From: Streptomyces monashensis | GTDB taxonomy: Bacteria > Actinomycetota > Actinomycetes > Streptomycetales > Streptomycetaceae | Reading direction: 5' to 3' | NCBI RefSeq assembly: GCF_001866665.1 | Contig: NZ_MLYO01000043.1 | Coordinates: 1-35,979, forward strand | Length of the DNA: 35,979 nt | Part shown: in pieces, positions 1 through 7,862 of the stretch | How positions within the stretch are numbered: position 1 is the stretch's first letter | Layout of the letters: every line of letters starts with the position of its first letter | Made by a program: the position numbers and the translations under genes | Notes under the pieces: model-generated | The model's input: the letters and a program-made list of their open reading frames with translations, nothing else | Told to the model about the DNA's origin: nothing | Databases searched by the model: none

Positions 1-618
1 GTGTCGCACGCGGTTGCGCAGCCAGGTCGTCAGACGCCGTTTGCCCGCGCGGCGAATCGCTGCCGGACTCTGGTACCCCGTCAGCAGCACCAAGGAGCCG
101 ACTCTTCCCATGTCAAGGGCCCGTTCCAGGGCCGGAAACATGCTGTTCAACAGGGACTTGAGTCGGTTGAGCGTGCGGGTTCGGTCCTCGACCAAGTCAG
201 AGCGGTGCTCGGTCAGCAACCGCAGTTCGATGGCGGCCTCGTCACCGGGGCGGATCGGCAGCAGGTCCCGGCGCATCCGAGCCTGGTCGGCGATCACCTT
301 CGCGTCCCGGGCATCAGTCTTGCCCTCGCCGCGATAGCCGTCGGTGGCCCGGTTCACTGCGAAACCGGGGATGTAAACGAGTTCCTGACCGTGAGCGATC
401 AACAGCTCGATCAACAGGGCGGGCTCACCACCGGTCATGTCCATCGCCCAGGTCACACTGCCGCCGTCGGCGATGTCGAGAACGTCGCCGATCAGCTCCA
501 GCAGCTCGGGCTCGTCGTTGGCCACCCGGCGCGACAGCAGCGTGTCGCCCTCGGCATCCAGGACCAGGCAGTGGTGGTGGGCCTTGCCGCAGTCGGTCCC
601 CGCCCATATCCGGCTCAT
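1..618 (-). CDS. IS110-family transposase, partial (3' end outside window)
   Basis: N-terminal 206 residues of an IS110/IS116-type transposase, which cuts and joins DNA with a RuvC-like DEDD site guided by an element-encoded bridge RNA (family knowledge). The start is the ATG at 618 (MSRIWAGTDCGKAHHH). Visible motifs are the first acidic residue in GTDCGK (about residue 9), the WAMDMTGGEPALL strand, the GYRGEGKTDARDAKVIADQA stretch that holds the last two acidic residues, and the basic helical region RTRTLNRLKSLLNSMFPALE. The second catalytic acid appears as D in AMDMTGG, as I recall for the IS116-like branch. The C-terminal Tnp20 domain with its serine lies beyond the window, so intactness cannot be judged. 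The reading frame is open throughout. Confidence 0.9.
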   Translation of the reverse strand, partial: MSRIWAGTDCGKAHHHCLVLDAEGDTLLSRRVANDEPELLELIGDVLDIADGGSVTWAMDMTGGEPALLIELLIAHGQELVYIPGFAVNRATDGYRGEGKTDARDAKVIADQARMRRDLLPIRPGDEAAIELRLLTEHRSDLVEDRTRTLNRLKSLLNSMFPALERALDMGRVGSLVLLTGYQSPAAIRRAGKRRLTTWLRNRVRH

Positions 619-1263
619 CGCACTCCATCAGGTCGTTCCAATCATGCGTACCACGGACGACCTCGCCGGCATTGCTCTACACAGCGACACATTCGCACTT
701 CCCAATCGGCGGCCGAGTCGTCGTGGGGATCCGGGCGGCCAAGCATCTCGAGCCACAGCCGGCAGCACGACGACAGCCACACCCGGCTCCCCTGGGTGCC
801 ACAACCCTACGAATGGCTGGGACGGCCCAGGAAGGAACGTAGAGCACGACGAATGGATCGCGTTTCCCCGCCGCTACCTCCCCGAAGGCAGCATGGGCGA
901 GATCTACCGCGAGCTACCCGAAAGCGCCCCGGCGCTGCCCAATACTCCGAACACGCCCGCCAGTTGATCCCCAACACCACGACAAGGGACACGACCTATG
1001 CCCACGGGTCTGTTGCAATGCGAAGAAGCCGGGTCCGGTGCGGAGGGCGGGTCGTCGTGACCGTCCGGCTGGTCTACGGGGCTGGCGCCTCAAGGGGTCT
1101 TTCCTAGGGGCGGCTGGCTTGGGCTGGGGTTTATATCGAGATCATTTTCGGGTGTCAAGTCACGGGATTCAGTGGCGTGACGACGCATGACCCGTTCGGG
1201 CTTACTCGAAACACGACCTCACCGGTTTGGGGTGAGGGTCATCCACCGAAAGGAGAACGGGTC
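619..1263. other. Intergenic region upstream of IS110; possible gene remnant
   Basis: No convincing intact gene. In IS110-group elements the non-coding segment upstream of the transposase usually encodes the bridge RNA, so about 619-850 is where it would lie; I could not delimit the element end or fold the RNA. On the + strand a stretch ending in TGA at 965-967 reads in one frame as DEWIAFPRRYLPEG then MGEIYRELPESAPAL with strong third-position GC. It has no start codon or ribosome-binding site and looks like the 3' end of a lost gene. An A/T-richer stretch around 1130-1160 may hold the promoter of the next gene. Confidence 0.4.
1250..1255 (+). promoter_or_regulatory. Ribosome-binding site fixing a GTG start
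   Basis: AAGGAG ends eight bases before the GTG at 1264. It places the start at that GTG rather than at the upstream in-frame candidate at 1177, and the resulting protein then begins with a clean signal peptide. Confidence 0.7.
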
Positions 1264-1671
1264 GTGTTTCGGACGAGTAGGAAGATCGCCAAGGTCGCGG
1301 CCATCACCGTAACTGCTGCAGGGGCGCTTCTGGGTGGTGGCGCCGCCGCGCAGGCCGCACCCGCGACGACGCATGCCACCGTGGCAAGCGTCAGCGGCTG
1401 GGGCGACGGCAGTGACGGTTGGGGCAGCTCCAGTAGCTGGGGCAGCTCCGACAGCAGCTGGGGCAGCTCGAGCAACTGGGGTGACAACGGTGGCTGGGGT
1501 GACAACGGTGGTTGGGGCAGTTCGAATAGCTGGGGCAGCTCCGACAGCAGCTGGGGCAGCTCGAGCAACTGGGGTGACAACGGTGGCTGGGGTGACAACG
1601 GTGGTTGGGGCAGTTCGAATAGCTGGGGCAGCTCCGACAGTAACTGGGGCAGCTCGAGCAACTGGGGGTAG
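1264..1671 (+). CDS. Small secreted Trp/Gly/Ser/Asn-rich repeat protein
   Basis: A 135-residue predicted exported protein of unknown function. Residues 1-31 are a signal peptide: basic VFRTSRKIAK, a hydrophobic Ala/Val/Gly core, and cleavage near AAAQA-AP. After a short Thr/Ala/Val segment the rest is low complexity, built from WGSSS, WGSSDSS, WGSSSN and WGDNGG units with about 15 tryptophans in some 90 residues and no cysteine or lysine. The chain ends abruptly on NWG. The start is the GTG at 1264, preceded by AAGGAG. The composition suggests an extracellular, possibly self-associating surface or matrix protein, but it is not a chaplin: there is no chaplin domain or cysteine pair. It is monocistronic and ends just before a strong hairpin. 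I do not recognise a named family. Confidence 0.75.
   Translation: MFRTSRKIAKVAAITVTAAGALLGGGAAAQAAPATTHATVASVSGWGDGSDGWGSSSSWGSSDSSWGSSSNWGDNGGWGDNGGWGSSNSWGSSDSSWGSSSNWGDNGGWGDNGGWGSSNSWGSSDSNWGSSSNWG
1441..1671 (+). repeat. 93-bp tandem repeat inside the Trp-rich gene
   Basis: A 93-bp (31-residue) unit begins at 1441, 1534 and 1627, giving about 2.5 copies. Each unit contains shorter internal repeats of GGCAGCTC and GACAACGGTGG type. The first two copies are nearly identical at DNA level, implying recent duplication and likely copy-number variation between strains. Confidence 0.85.
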
Positions 1672-1726
1672 CCAGCCCGGGGCGGGCGGCAGCGGTGCTG
1701 CCCTGACGCCCGCTGCTGCCCGAGGC

Positions 1727-1759
1727 GGCGATCCGACCGGCCCGGCCGGTCGGATCGCC
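1727..1759 (+). terminator. Perfect 16-bp inverted repeat, likely terminator
   Basis: Arms 1727-1742 and 1744-1759 are exact reverse complements around a single central C, forming a very stable GC-rich stem. It starts 55 bp after the stop of the Trp-rich secreted protein gene. No U-tract follows, which is common for actinobacterial terminators. A smaller GGCAGC/GCTGCC hairpin precedes it near 1687-1702. Confidence 0.75.
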
Positions 1760-2137
1760 GGGGCCCGGGCGCGGGTGCAGCAGACACGTCTCAGGTGTGA
1801 GTTCGCCACACCCGTGTGCCCGGTGCCGGGAGGGGGCTCGGCCGCCTTGTGCGTTCTTGGGCGCACACTGCCCACAGGCTCCAAGACCCAGCCCAGTGAG
1901 TGGGCCCAGAGATCCAGTCCAGAGATTCGATCCAGGGAAGAGGAACCCATGCGACCACTACTCCAGGGATCCGACCGGCAGGGGACGCTGGCCGGGACCA
2001 CCCGTCCGCCGCTAGGCAGCCCCCATCCGACGCCTACCGCGCGCCGGGCTGCGGCAGCCTCGATGCGGGCGTCCGGTCGTGCGGCCGGGACGGGACATGC
2101 CAGTGCTGCTTCGCAGAAGTTCGTGGAGGAGGGTTGA
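1760..2137. other. Intergenic region, no supported gene
   Basis: Between the hairpin and the IS630 remnant. An open frame runs from ATG 1949 to the TGA at 2135-2137 (62 residues) with GAAGAGG a few bases upstream. Its Arg/Ala/Pro composition looks like random GC-rich DNA and another frame is equally open, so it is not called as a gene. Confidence 0.4.
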
Positions 2138-3206
2138 TCAGGCGGCCCTGAGCGGGGTGCCCTCGTAGGTCCATCGGTGGGGCTTGGCAGTCTCGTTGTG
2201 CCCGATCGTGTACGCCTCTAGCTTGTCGATTAGGTCCTCGCGGCTGGCGAAGACGCAGGACCCGGCGGGTCAGAGCGGAGAAGAACAGTTCGACCTGGTT
2301 GAGCCAGGAGGCATGCGGCGGGGTCCAGCGGACGTGTCAGTGCGGGTGAGCGGCCAACCAGGTCCTGGTGTGCTTGGCGGTGTGTGAGGAGCCGTTGTCG
2401 AGGACGACGTGCATCTCCTTGCCGGGTGCGATCGCCTGGTCGAGCTGTTCCAGGAAAGCGGTGAAGGTCGTTGCGGCGGATCACCTCGGTGAGTACCTCG
2501 CCGGTGCGGACATCGAGGGCCGCGATCAGGGAGGCAGTGCCCGTGACGCCGATATTCAAGCTCCTGCCGGACCGGCTCACCGGGACGCGCGGGACGGCCC
2601 GGATGGCGGCGAGAGCGGGTGGCGATCACGGTCTTCTCGTCGATCGAGAACACCATCGCCCCCTCTGGCGGATCAAGATAGAGCGCGCACACGTCGGAGG
2701 CGCGCTGCCAGAAGTCCGTGGTGTCGCGCCGGGCGAGCCGGCTGCGGACCCTGTGCGGTGTCAGGTCCAGATCCGCCAGGGTCCGGCCGACCTGGGGGGG
2801 AGGAGACCGGCGCGAAGCACGTACCGGCCACCCGCTCGGCAATGGACCGGTGCGACCAGGTCGCCTCCGGGTGCGGAGGCTCGCTGGTCGCGGTGGCCAC
2901 CCGCACATCGGGGCCGTAGACCTTCGGCCGCCCCGACCGTTCGGCGTCCCGTAGCCCGTCAATGCCCAGGACGGCGAATCGGCGGCGCCACTTGCGCACC
3001 GTGTTCCCACTGACCGCCGACTCCCGCGTGATCGCTCCGTTGGCGCGTGCGTCCGCCGCCGAGAACACGATCTGGGCCCGCAACACCGCCCGCACCCCCG
3101 ACTTCGCCGAAGCGGCCGTCCTCATCAACCGCTCGCGAACCTTGGTCTCCAGCACCACCGCGACCGCCGTCCCCGCCCACTGCCCACCCTTCACGACCAA
3201 GATCAT
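2138..3206 (-). pseudogene. IS630-family transposase, multiply frameshifted
   Basis: A degenerate full-length IS630/Tc1-like DDE transposase. From the ATG at 3206 the frame gives the N-terminal helix-turn-helix (SGNTVRKWRRRFAVLGIDGL, then SGRPKVYGPDV). A run of seven G at 2794-2800 coincides with a frame change, after which DFWQRASDVCALYLDPP and the first catalytic Asp in FSIDEKTVI appear. Further shifts near 2540, 2485 and 2270 are needed to read TASLIAALDVRTGEVL, the second Asp in HVVLDNGSSHTAKHT, the third acid in PHASWLNQVELFFS, and the C-terminus KPHRWTYEGTPLRAA. An in-frame TGA also interrupts the reading just before HVRWTPP. The element cannot make active transposase. Both its length (about 356 codons) and order match intact relatives. 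Confidence 0.85.
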
Positions 3207-3241
3207 GGCGAGCCCACGCCCGCACCCGGCAGGATGGGGCC

Positions 3242-4132
3242 GTGCCGAAGAACCCGCCGGAATCGATGCAGCACCACCTGCGCCAGCGCCTGAACCGTCA
3301 TGCCCGCGAGCGTTGGCCACAGGTGGACGTCATCACGGTCCGGTTCCGCGCCGGATTCGCCTACGTGGACGCGGAGTTGCCTGGCGAGCAGGCCATCCCG
3401 CTGTGCCGCCTGAGGTTCACGGGCGTGCTGCACACCTGGGGCTTCGCGCTCTGCCTGGCTGGCAGCGACAGTTACCGGGACAACATTCTGCCCAACGGGC
3501 TGCCCGCAGGATCCCCCGAAGAAGCCCTCGACTGTGCTGGCGACCTCTACCTCAACGCTCCTGCACCGGGCATGTCCGGGCGGATCCGGGTGCCAGCGGG
3601 CCTGGTCATCCTCGTCGGGCCGCCGGCCTCGGGCAAGACCAGCTTCGTTCGGGCGCTGATCGTGCGTCAGCAGATCGACAGGGAAGCCGTGGTATCCAGC
3701 GACGAGATCCGCGCGGAGCTCTTCGGCGCCTCACCCGCAGAAGTGGACTCCGAAACGGCGGACGCCCGCATCTTCGAGGAGCGTGACCGCAGGATCGTCG
3801 CCAGGCTTGCTACCGGACACAGCGCAGTCGCCGAGTCTACGAACGTCACTCCCCAGGCGCGCACACGACTGATCGCCATCGCCAGGCGCTTCAACGCTCC
3901 AGTGACCATGTTGCGATTCGACCCGGACGTCACCGATCTCCTCCAGCAGCACGCGGGGCGAGGCCGTACTGACGTCACCGCCACAGACGTCCGCGCCTAC
4001 GCCGCGACCATGGCTCGACATGCCGCCGCAGACCAACTGCGCTCTGAGGGCGCAACCGCCGTCCACGACGTCCCCGGACGCCGCCAAGGAACGACGCCCG
4101 CCGAAGCGGCCGCGCGCTTCTCCTTCGCCTGA
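3242..4132 (+). CDS. AAA/P-loop kinase, polynucleotide-kinase-like, with N-terminal Streptomyces domain
   Basis: A 296-residue predicted cytosolic protein. Residues 8-108 (QHHLRQRLNRHARERWP to GDLYLNAP) resemble a small stand-alone hypothetical protein common in Streptomyces. Residues 118-296 form a P-loop kinase of the Pnkp/zeta-toxin class: Walker A GPPASGKTSF (126-135), VVSSDEIRAELFG (150-162) with the acidic substrate or metal residues, a lid region with conserved Arg (FEERDRRIVARL), then AESTNVTPQARTRLIAIARR (198-217), typical of bacterial polynucleotide 5'-kinase domains. No phosphatase or ligase domain follows, unlike full Pnkp. The start is the GTG at 3242, with AGGATGGGG upstream. 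It lies only 36 bp from the dead IS630 gene, which points away from it. The substrate is unknown; RNA or nucleotide phosphorylation is an inference. Confidence 0.8.
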   Translation: MPKNPPESMQHHLRQRLNRHARERWPQVDVITVRFRAGFAYVDAELPGEQAIPLCRLRFTGVLHTWGFALCLAGSDSYRDNILPNGLPAGSPEEALDCAGDLYLNAPAPGMSGRIRVPAGLVILVGPPASGKTSFVRALIVRQQIDREAVVSSDEIRAELFGASPAEVDSETADARIFEERDRRIVARLATGHSAVAESTNVTPQARTRLIAIARRFNAPVTMLRFDPDVTDLLQQHAGRGRTDVTATDVRAYAATMARHAAADQLRSEGATAVHDVPGRRQGTTPAEAAARFSFA

Positions 4133-4203
4133 CAGCTCCGGCACGTCCAGACTCGCCTTCCGATACCCCTCCACGAACTTGCGCGGGACATGCTAGGAAG
4201 ATC

Positions 4204-4785
4204 GTGTGTGTCGGTGGTGGGCCGGGCGCGTTGTATTTCGCGATCGCGGCCAAGCGCCGGGATGCCGGTCTTGACATTACTGTGATTGAACGTGATCCGC
4301 CGGGGACCACCTACGGCTGGGGTGTGGGGCATGGGGATGACCTGCTGGACCACCTCTACCGCAACGATCCCGGCAGTGCCGAGGCGGTGCGTGCGGCGTC
4401 GGCGCTGTGGCAGGACCAGGAGGTCCGCCGCGGGGAAGAGACCGTGTATCTGGGCCGGTACGGCTACAGCATCGCCCGCGCATCCCTGCTCGACATCCTG
4501 GCCCGACGCGCAGCCGAGCTGGGGGTGGATGTCCAGCACCGTCGCAAGGTCGACGACCTGGCCGAGTTCGCCGAGGCCGACCTGATCGTCGCCTGCGACG
4601 GGGCGAGCAGCCGGGTGCGCCAGTTGCACGGCGACCACTTCGGCACCCGCCTGGAAGTCGGCCGCAACCCCTACATATGGCTGGGCACCGACAAGGTGTT
4701 CCCCCGCTTCACCTTCGCCTTCGAACCGACCCCGGCCGACCGTCGTGCAGGACCGAGGTCGGCTCGTATGTGGGTGGACGGATGA
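4204..4785 (+). pseudogene. Truncated FAD monooxygenase (salicylyl-CoA 5-hydroxylase-like)
   Basis: About 180 residues matching the N-terminus of the bifunctional salicylyl-CoA 5-hydroxylase/oxidoreductase family, whose members usually exceed 700 residues. Visible are the FAD Rossmann motif VCVGGGPGALYFAIAAK with ITVIERDPPG, the YGWGV motif, LLDILARRAAELGVDV, the second FAD motif DLIVACDGASSRVR, and PYIWLGTDKVF then FTFAFEPTP. Homology stops near 4740 and an unrelated 15-residue tail ends at TGA. The family start MKIVCVGG is represented here by AGG-AAG-ATC-GTG from 4195, so the original ATG appears mutated to AGG; only the GTG at 4204 remains as a start. It lacks the substrate-binding half and all of the C-terminal reductase domain, so it is not expected to function. 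Confidence 0.75.
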
Positions 4786-4853
4786 GGTTGTACGCCGACA
4801 ACGCTGTGCGCAACGGGCACCCTGCGGTGGGCGGCACCTGCCCCGGCCTCGCC

Positions 4854-5033
4854 TCACACGCAGCCCGGCGGGTTCTGGGGGCCCGCGCAGCCCTGGTTCG
4901 GCGCTTGCGCCGTGGCTTTGGTTGTCTGAGGTGTTGCCTCGGCACTGGTCATGCCCACCGTTCCGGCTAGCAGCGCAGCAACGCAAAACGCGCCGAGGAG
5001 GTGTCGGATGTGCTTCCAGGTGCTTGCCATCAT
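4854..5033 (-). CDS. Small secreted peptide precursor, 59 residues
   Basis: Starts MMASTWKHIRHLLGAF; AAGGGA at 5041-5046 lies seven bases before the first ATG (5033). Residues 1-33 form a classical signal peptide (basic n-region, hydrophobic LLGAFCVAALLAGTVGM, cleavage near SAEA-TP). The predicted mature peptide is about 26 residues, Thr/Gln/Pro-rich, ending NQGCAGPQNPPGCV with two cysteines seven apart that could form a disulfide. No biosynthetic enzyme, immunity gene or transporter is adjacent, so a bacteriocin role is not supported. Function unknown. Confidence 0.6.
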   Translation of the reverse strand: MMASTWKHIRHLLGAFCVAALLAGTVGMTSAEATPQTTKATAQAPNQGCAGPQNPPGCV

Positions 5034-5290
5034 GATGATCTCCCTTGGCTTGAGGTGATTACTCCTTTTTGTCGGTTTAGTGCTCCAGCTTGATACTGCA
5101 GCCGGACTACTGTCAACCACTATATTTTCCCTGGTCAACGGCCTGGAGGCGGTGGGGAGTGCCGTGGGCCGGGGGCGAGGGCGGTAGCCCTGGCGCTTGG
5201 GCCGCAGTCGTGCCCGCCCGGCGGCAGGTGCCGAAACCACCGGCCCGCAGCGGCCGCCCCGACTTTGCCGCCCCACGCGAGAAGGGGAGG

Positions 5291-7378
5291 CTAGAAAGTG
5301 ATCACCGACACCGAATCCGAGCCCTCGTTGGCCGCGTAGGCCCGGTGTCCGTCCGGGGAGACCGCCGCCCACACCGGGTACCCGCCGACATGGATGGGGT
5401 TGCCTACGGTGTGGTCGGTGGCGGTGTCGATCATCGACACGGAGTCCGAGCCGGCGTTGGCCGTGTAGGCCCGGTTTCCGTCCGGGGAGACCGCCACCGC
5501 GACCGGCTTGTTGCCGACATGGATGGGGTTGCCTACGGTGTGGTCGGTGGCGGTGTCGATGACCGACACGGAGTCCGAGCCGGCGTTGGCCGTGTAGGCC
5601 CGGTTTCCGTCCGGGGAGACCGCCACCGCGACCGGCTTGTTGCCGACATGGATGGGGTTGCCTACGGTGTGGTCGGTGGCGGTGTCGATGACCGACACCG
5701 AATCCGGGCCGGAGTTGGCCGTGTAGATTCGGCCTCCGTCTGGGGATACCGCCACCCCGTACGGCTTGTTGCTGACATGGATGGGGTTGCCCACGGTGTG
5801 GTCGGTGGCGGTGTCGATGACCGACACCGAATCCGAGCCGGAGTTGGCCGCGTAGACCCAGCGTCCGTCTGGGGAGACCGCCACCGCGACCGGCTTGTTG
5901 CCGACATGGATGGGGTTGCCTACGGTGTGGTCGGTGGCGGTGTCGATGACCGACACCGAATCCGAGCCGGAGTTGGCCGCGTAGACCCGGCTTCCGTCTG
6001 GGGATACCGCCATCCCCTGCGGCTTGTCGCCAACACCGATGGGGTTGCCCACGGTGTGGTCGGTGGCGGTGTCGATCACCGACACCGAAGCCGGGCCGAA
6101 GTAGTTGGTCGCATAGGCCCGGTGCCCGTCCGGCGACACCGCCACCGCGCCCGGGGACTTGCCGACCTGGATCGAGGACACGGACGGTGCGGTGGGACCC
6201 GAGAAACGGGACTGTGCCAGGTAGATGCCGCCGCCCGCCGCGGCAAGAGCCATCAGCGCCGCTCCCGCGATGAGCCTGGCCCGTCGGTTTCTGGGCCGCG
6301 GCGGGCGGGGCCGCAGCCGGGCTTCGTCCCCTTTGTGCGGCAGCGGTTCCGGGGCCGGCCCGGTCGGTTCCTCCGGCTCGGCCAACGACAGGATCTTGGT
6401 CGGCGGGGCCGCTTCCTGGGGGAGCGGCGGCTTTGAGGCGGGAGGCCGCTCAGGCGGCGGCACCTCCGGTGAGGGAGCCGGTTGCTGCGACGGGGACGGG
6501 TGGGGCTGGTCGGCGATGGGGGTGAGCAGCCGGGCGGCCTCCTCGCCGTCCATCCTGTCCGCGGGATCCTTGGCCAACAGCCCAAGGATGACCGGGGTCA
6601 GCTCCGTCGCCCGGCGCGGCGGGCGCGGGGACTCGAACAGCAGGGCGCTCAGCGTGGTGAGGGCGGTGTCGCGGTCGAAGGGCCCCGCCCCCTCGAGGGC
6701 GTAGTACAGGGTGGCCCCCAGCGAGAACAGGTCGGCGGCAGGTGTGGGCGGCTGACTGTTGACCCGCTCGGGAGCCATGAAGCGCGGCGTCCCGAGGATC
6801 TCCAGGGTGGCGGTCAGGCGGTCCTCCCCGGAGCTCGGCTCCAGCGCGATGCCGTAGTCAGTGAGCATCACCCGGCCGCCGCCCTCTGTCGGATAGGAGG
6901 GCTGGGGTCCCGGATTGGTCAGCAGGATGTTGGCCGGCTTGACGTCCCGGTGTAGGACGCCGAGCCGGTGTCCCTCCAGCAGGGCGTCGAGGACCGCCAG
7001 ACCGATCCGGGCGACGTCGCCGGGAGGCAGCGGCCCCCGCTCGCACACCACGGCCTCCAGGTTCATGGCGCCGGGCACGAACTCCATGACGATCCATGGC
7101 AGGCCGTCCTCCTCCACGATGTCGTGCACGGTGACGACATGTGGATGGTTGCGCAGCCGGGCGGCGTGCCGGGCCTCGCCGCGGGCCCTCGCGATCCTGG
7201 AGCCCACTTCGCATTCGGGGGTGTCCGGCGGCAGAATGATCTCCTTGAGCGCGACCTCGCACGCCAGTTCCTGGTCGTACGCCAGCCACACACGTCCCAT
7301 GCCGCCGGTACCAAGCCGACGCAGAAGCCGGTAACGTCCGGTGATCACGCGCCCGGCGGCCTCTTGCGCTCCTGTCAT
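5291..7378 (-). CDS. Membrane Ser/Thr protein kinase with seven-bladed YVTN propeller
   Basis: A 695-residue Hanks-type kinase. The cytosolic kinase domain (about 16-275) has the glycine loop LGTGGMGRVW, catalytic Lys45 in VALKEI, HRDVKPANILL (Asp145), DYG in place of DFG at 174-176, and FMAPERV. A Pro-rich linker (about 280-370) leads to one transmembrane helix (LIAGAALMALAAAGGGIYLA, near 387-406). Outside are seven copies of a 43-residue YVTN unit (KPVAVAVSPDGNRAYTANAG type), enough for a closed seven-bladed propeller that probably senses an extracellular ligand or cell-wall component. The start is the ATG at 7378, preceded by GAAGAGG. The gene appears monocistronic. About 13 extra residues separate HRD and DYG; all core catalytic residues are present. 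Confidence 0.92.
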   Translation of the reverse strand: MTGAQEAAGRVITGRYRLLRRLGTGGMGRVWLAYDQELACEVALKEIILPPDTPECEVGSRIARARGEARHAARLRNHPHVVTVHDIVEEDGLPWIVMEFVPGAMNLEAVVCERGPLPPGDVARIGLAVLDALLEGHRLGVLHRDVKPANILLTNPGPQPSYPTEGGGRVMLTDYGIALEPSSGEDRLTATLEILGTPRFMAPERVNSQPPTPAADLFSLGATLYYALEGAGPFDRDTALTTLSALLFESPRPPRRATELTPVILGLLAKDPADRMDGEEAARLLTPIADQPHPSPSQQPAPSPEVPPPERPPASKPPLPQEAAPPTKILSLAEPEEPTGPAPEPLPHKGDEARLRPRPPRPRNRRARLIAGAALMALAAAGGGIYLAQSRFSGPTAPSVSSIQVGKSPGAVAVSPDGHRAYATNYFGPASVSVIDTATDHTVGNPIGVGDKPQGMAVSPDGSRVYAANSGSDSVSVIDTATDHTVGNPIHVGNKPVAVAVSPDGRWVYAANSGSDSVSVIDTATDHTVGNPIHVSNKPYGVAVSPDGGRIYTANSGPDSVSVIDTATDHTVGNPIHVGNKPVAVAVSPDGNRAYTANAGSDSVSVIDTATDHTVGNPIHVGNKPVAVAVSPDGNRAYTANAGSDSVSMIDTATDHTVGNPIHVGGYPVWAAVSPDGHRAYAANEGSDSVSVITF
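5294..6172 (-). repeat. 129-bp tandem repeats encoding the YVTN propeller
   Basis: Seven units of 129 bp (43 residues; the last is shortened), each containing SPDG, an AAN/TAN motif, DSVSVIDTATDHTVGNP and IHVGNKP. The fifth and sixth units are almost identical at DNA level, indicating recent duplication or gene conversion; the unit nearest the membrane is the most diverged. Confidence 0.9.
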
Positions 7379-7485
7379 GGCATTCCTCTTCCAGGACCGG
7401 GCAACGGGGGTTCTTCGGCGAGCGCTGAAGGGGCCCTCTCCACGTATCGCACATCGCTCGAAGAGCGGCAAGTCCCCCAGAACGG

Positions 7486-7735
7486 GTGTAGCCCAGCTCG
7501 CGCATTCGCGTGCGTGGTTCACTCCCGCCGTAGACCTTGCCGGCGGCCACCCAGCGGGCCGGACGCCCCGCTTTGCGGGCCCGCTCAGGCGTCGCGTCGG
7601 CCGGCTGGGGTTTGATGGCGCAGGCGTGGTCGTCGGGGACACCGGTCCGCTCGCGGCGTTCGTCGTCTGCGACCCAGTCCCGGGTCGTAACGACCCGGTC
7701 GATCAGCGCGCGCCCTGAGGCGGTGACGTACCCCT
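7486..7735 (-). pseudogene. IS701-family transposase remnant
   Basis: An internal fragment of a DDE transposase without start or end. In one frame it reads YVTASGRALIDR, then TRDWVADDERRERTGVPDDH, AIKPQ, and RKAGRPARWVAAGKVYGGSE then MRELGY. This follows the order of the IS701-type core (GRALIDR..LYLP, ARAGVP, FATKP, GVPARWV.GDEVYG, RGIGYV). The catalytic DE of the GDEVYG motif is replaced by GK, so the copy is inactive. Flanking DNA on both sides shows no further match. Identification rests on motif order only. Confidence 0.6.
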
Positions 7736-7862
7736 CGCCGGCCAGGCCGCGCAGTGTGGCAGGGGTGGGAGAGGCGGCAAAGGAGGCGCGGGAGGTGCTC
7801 CCGGCCAGCCGGGCTGCCTCTCCCTCAAGGATCTGCCAGACAAAGGCAAGCAGGACCTCACG

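Noticed and set aside
1..1107. Long + strand open frame of 368 codons at the left edge
   Set aside because: Shadow of the minus-strand IS110 transposase; its translation has no domain and the opposite frame carries clear DEDD motifs.
1264..1671. Chaplin or rodlin
   Set aside because: No chaplin domain, no paired cysteines, and composition dominated by Trp/Gly/Ser.
4854..5033. Bacteriocin or RiPP precursor
   Set aside because: No modification enzyme, immunity or export gene nearby; only a generic secreted peptide can be claimed.
5294..6172. CRISPR-like periodicity
   Set aside because: The 129-bp units are contiguous coding repeats without unique spacers; they encode propeller blades.
5090..6436. 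Repetitive + strand frame with DMDGVAYGVVGGGVD units
   Set aside because: Mirror of the YVTN repeats of the minus-strand kinase; no ribosome-binding site or signal peptide.
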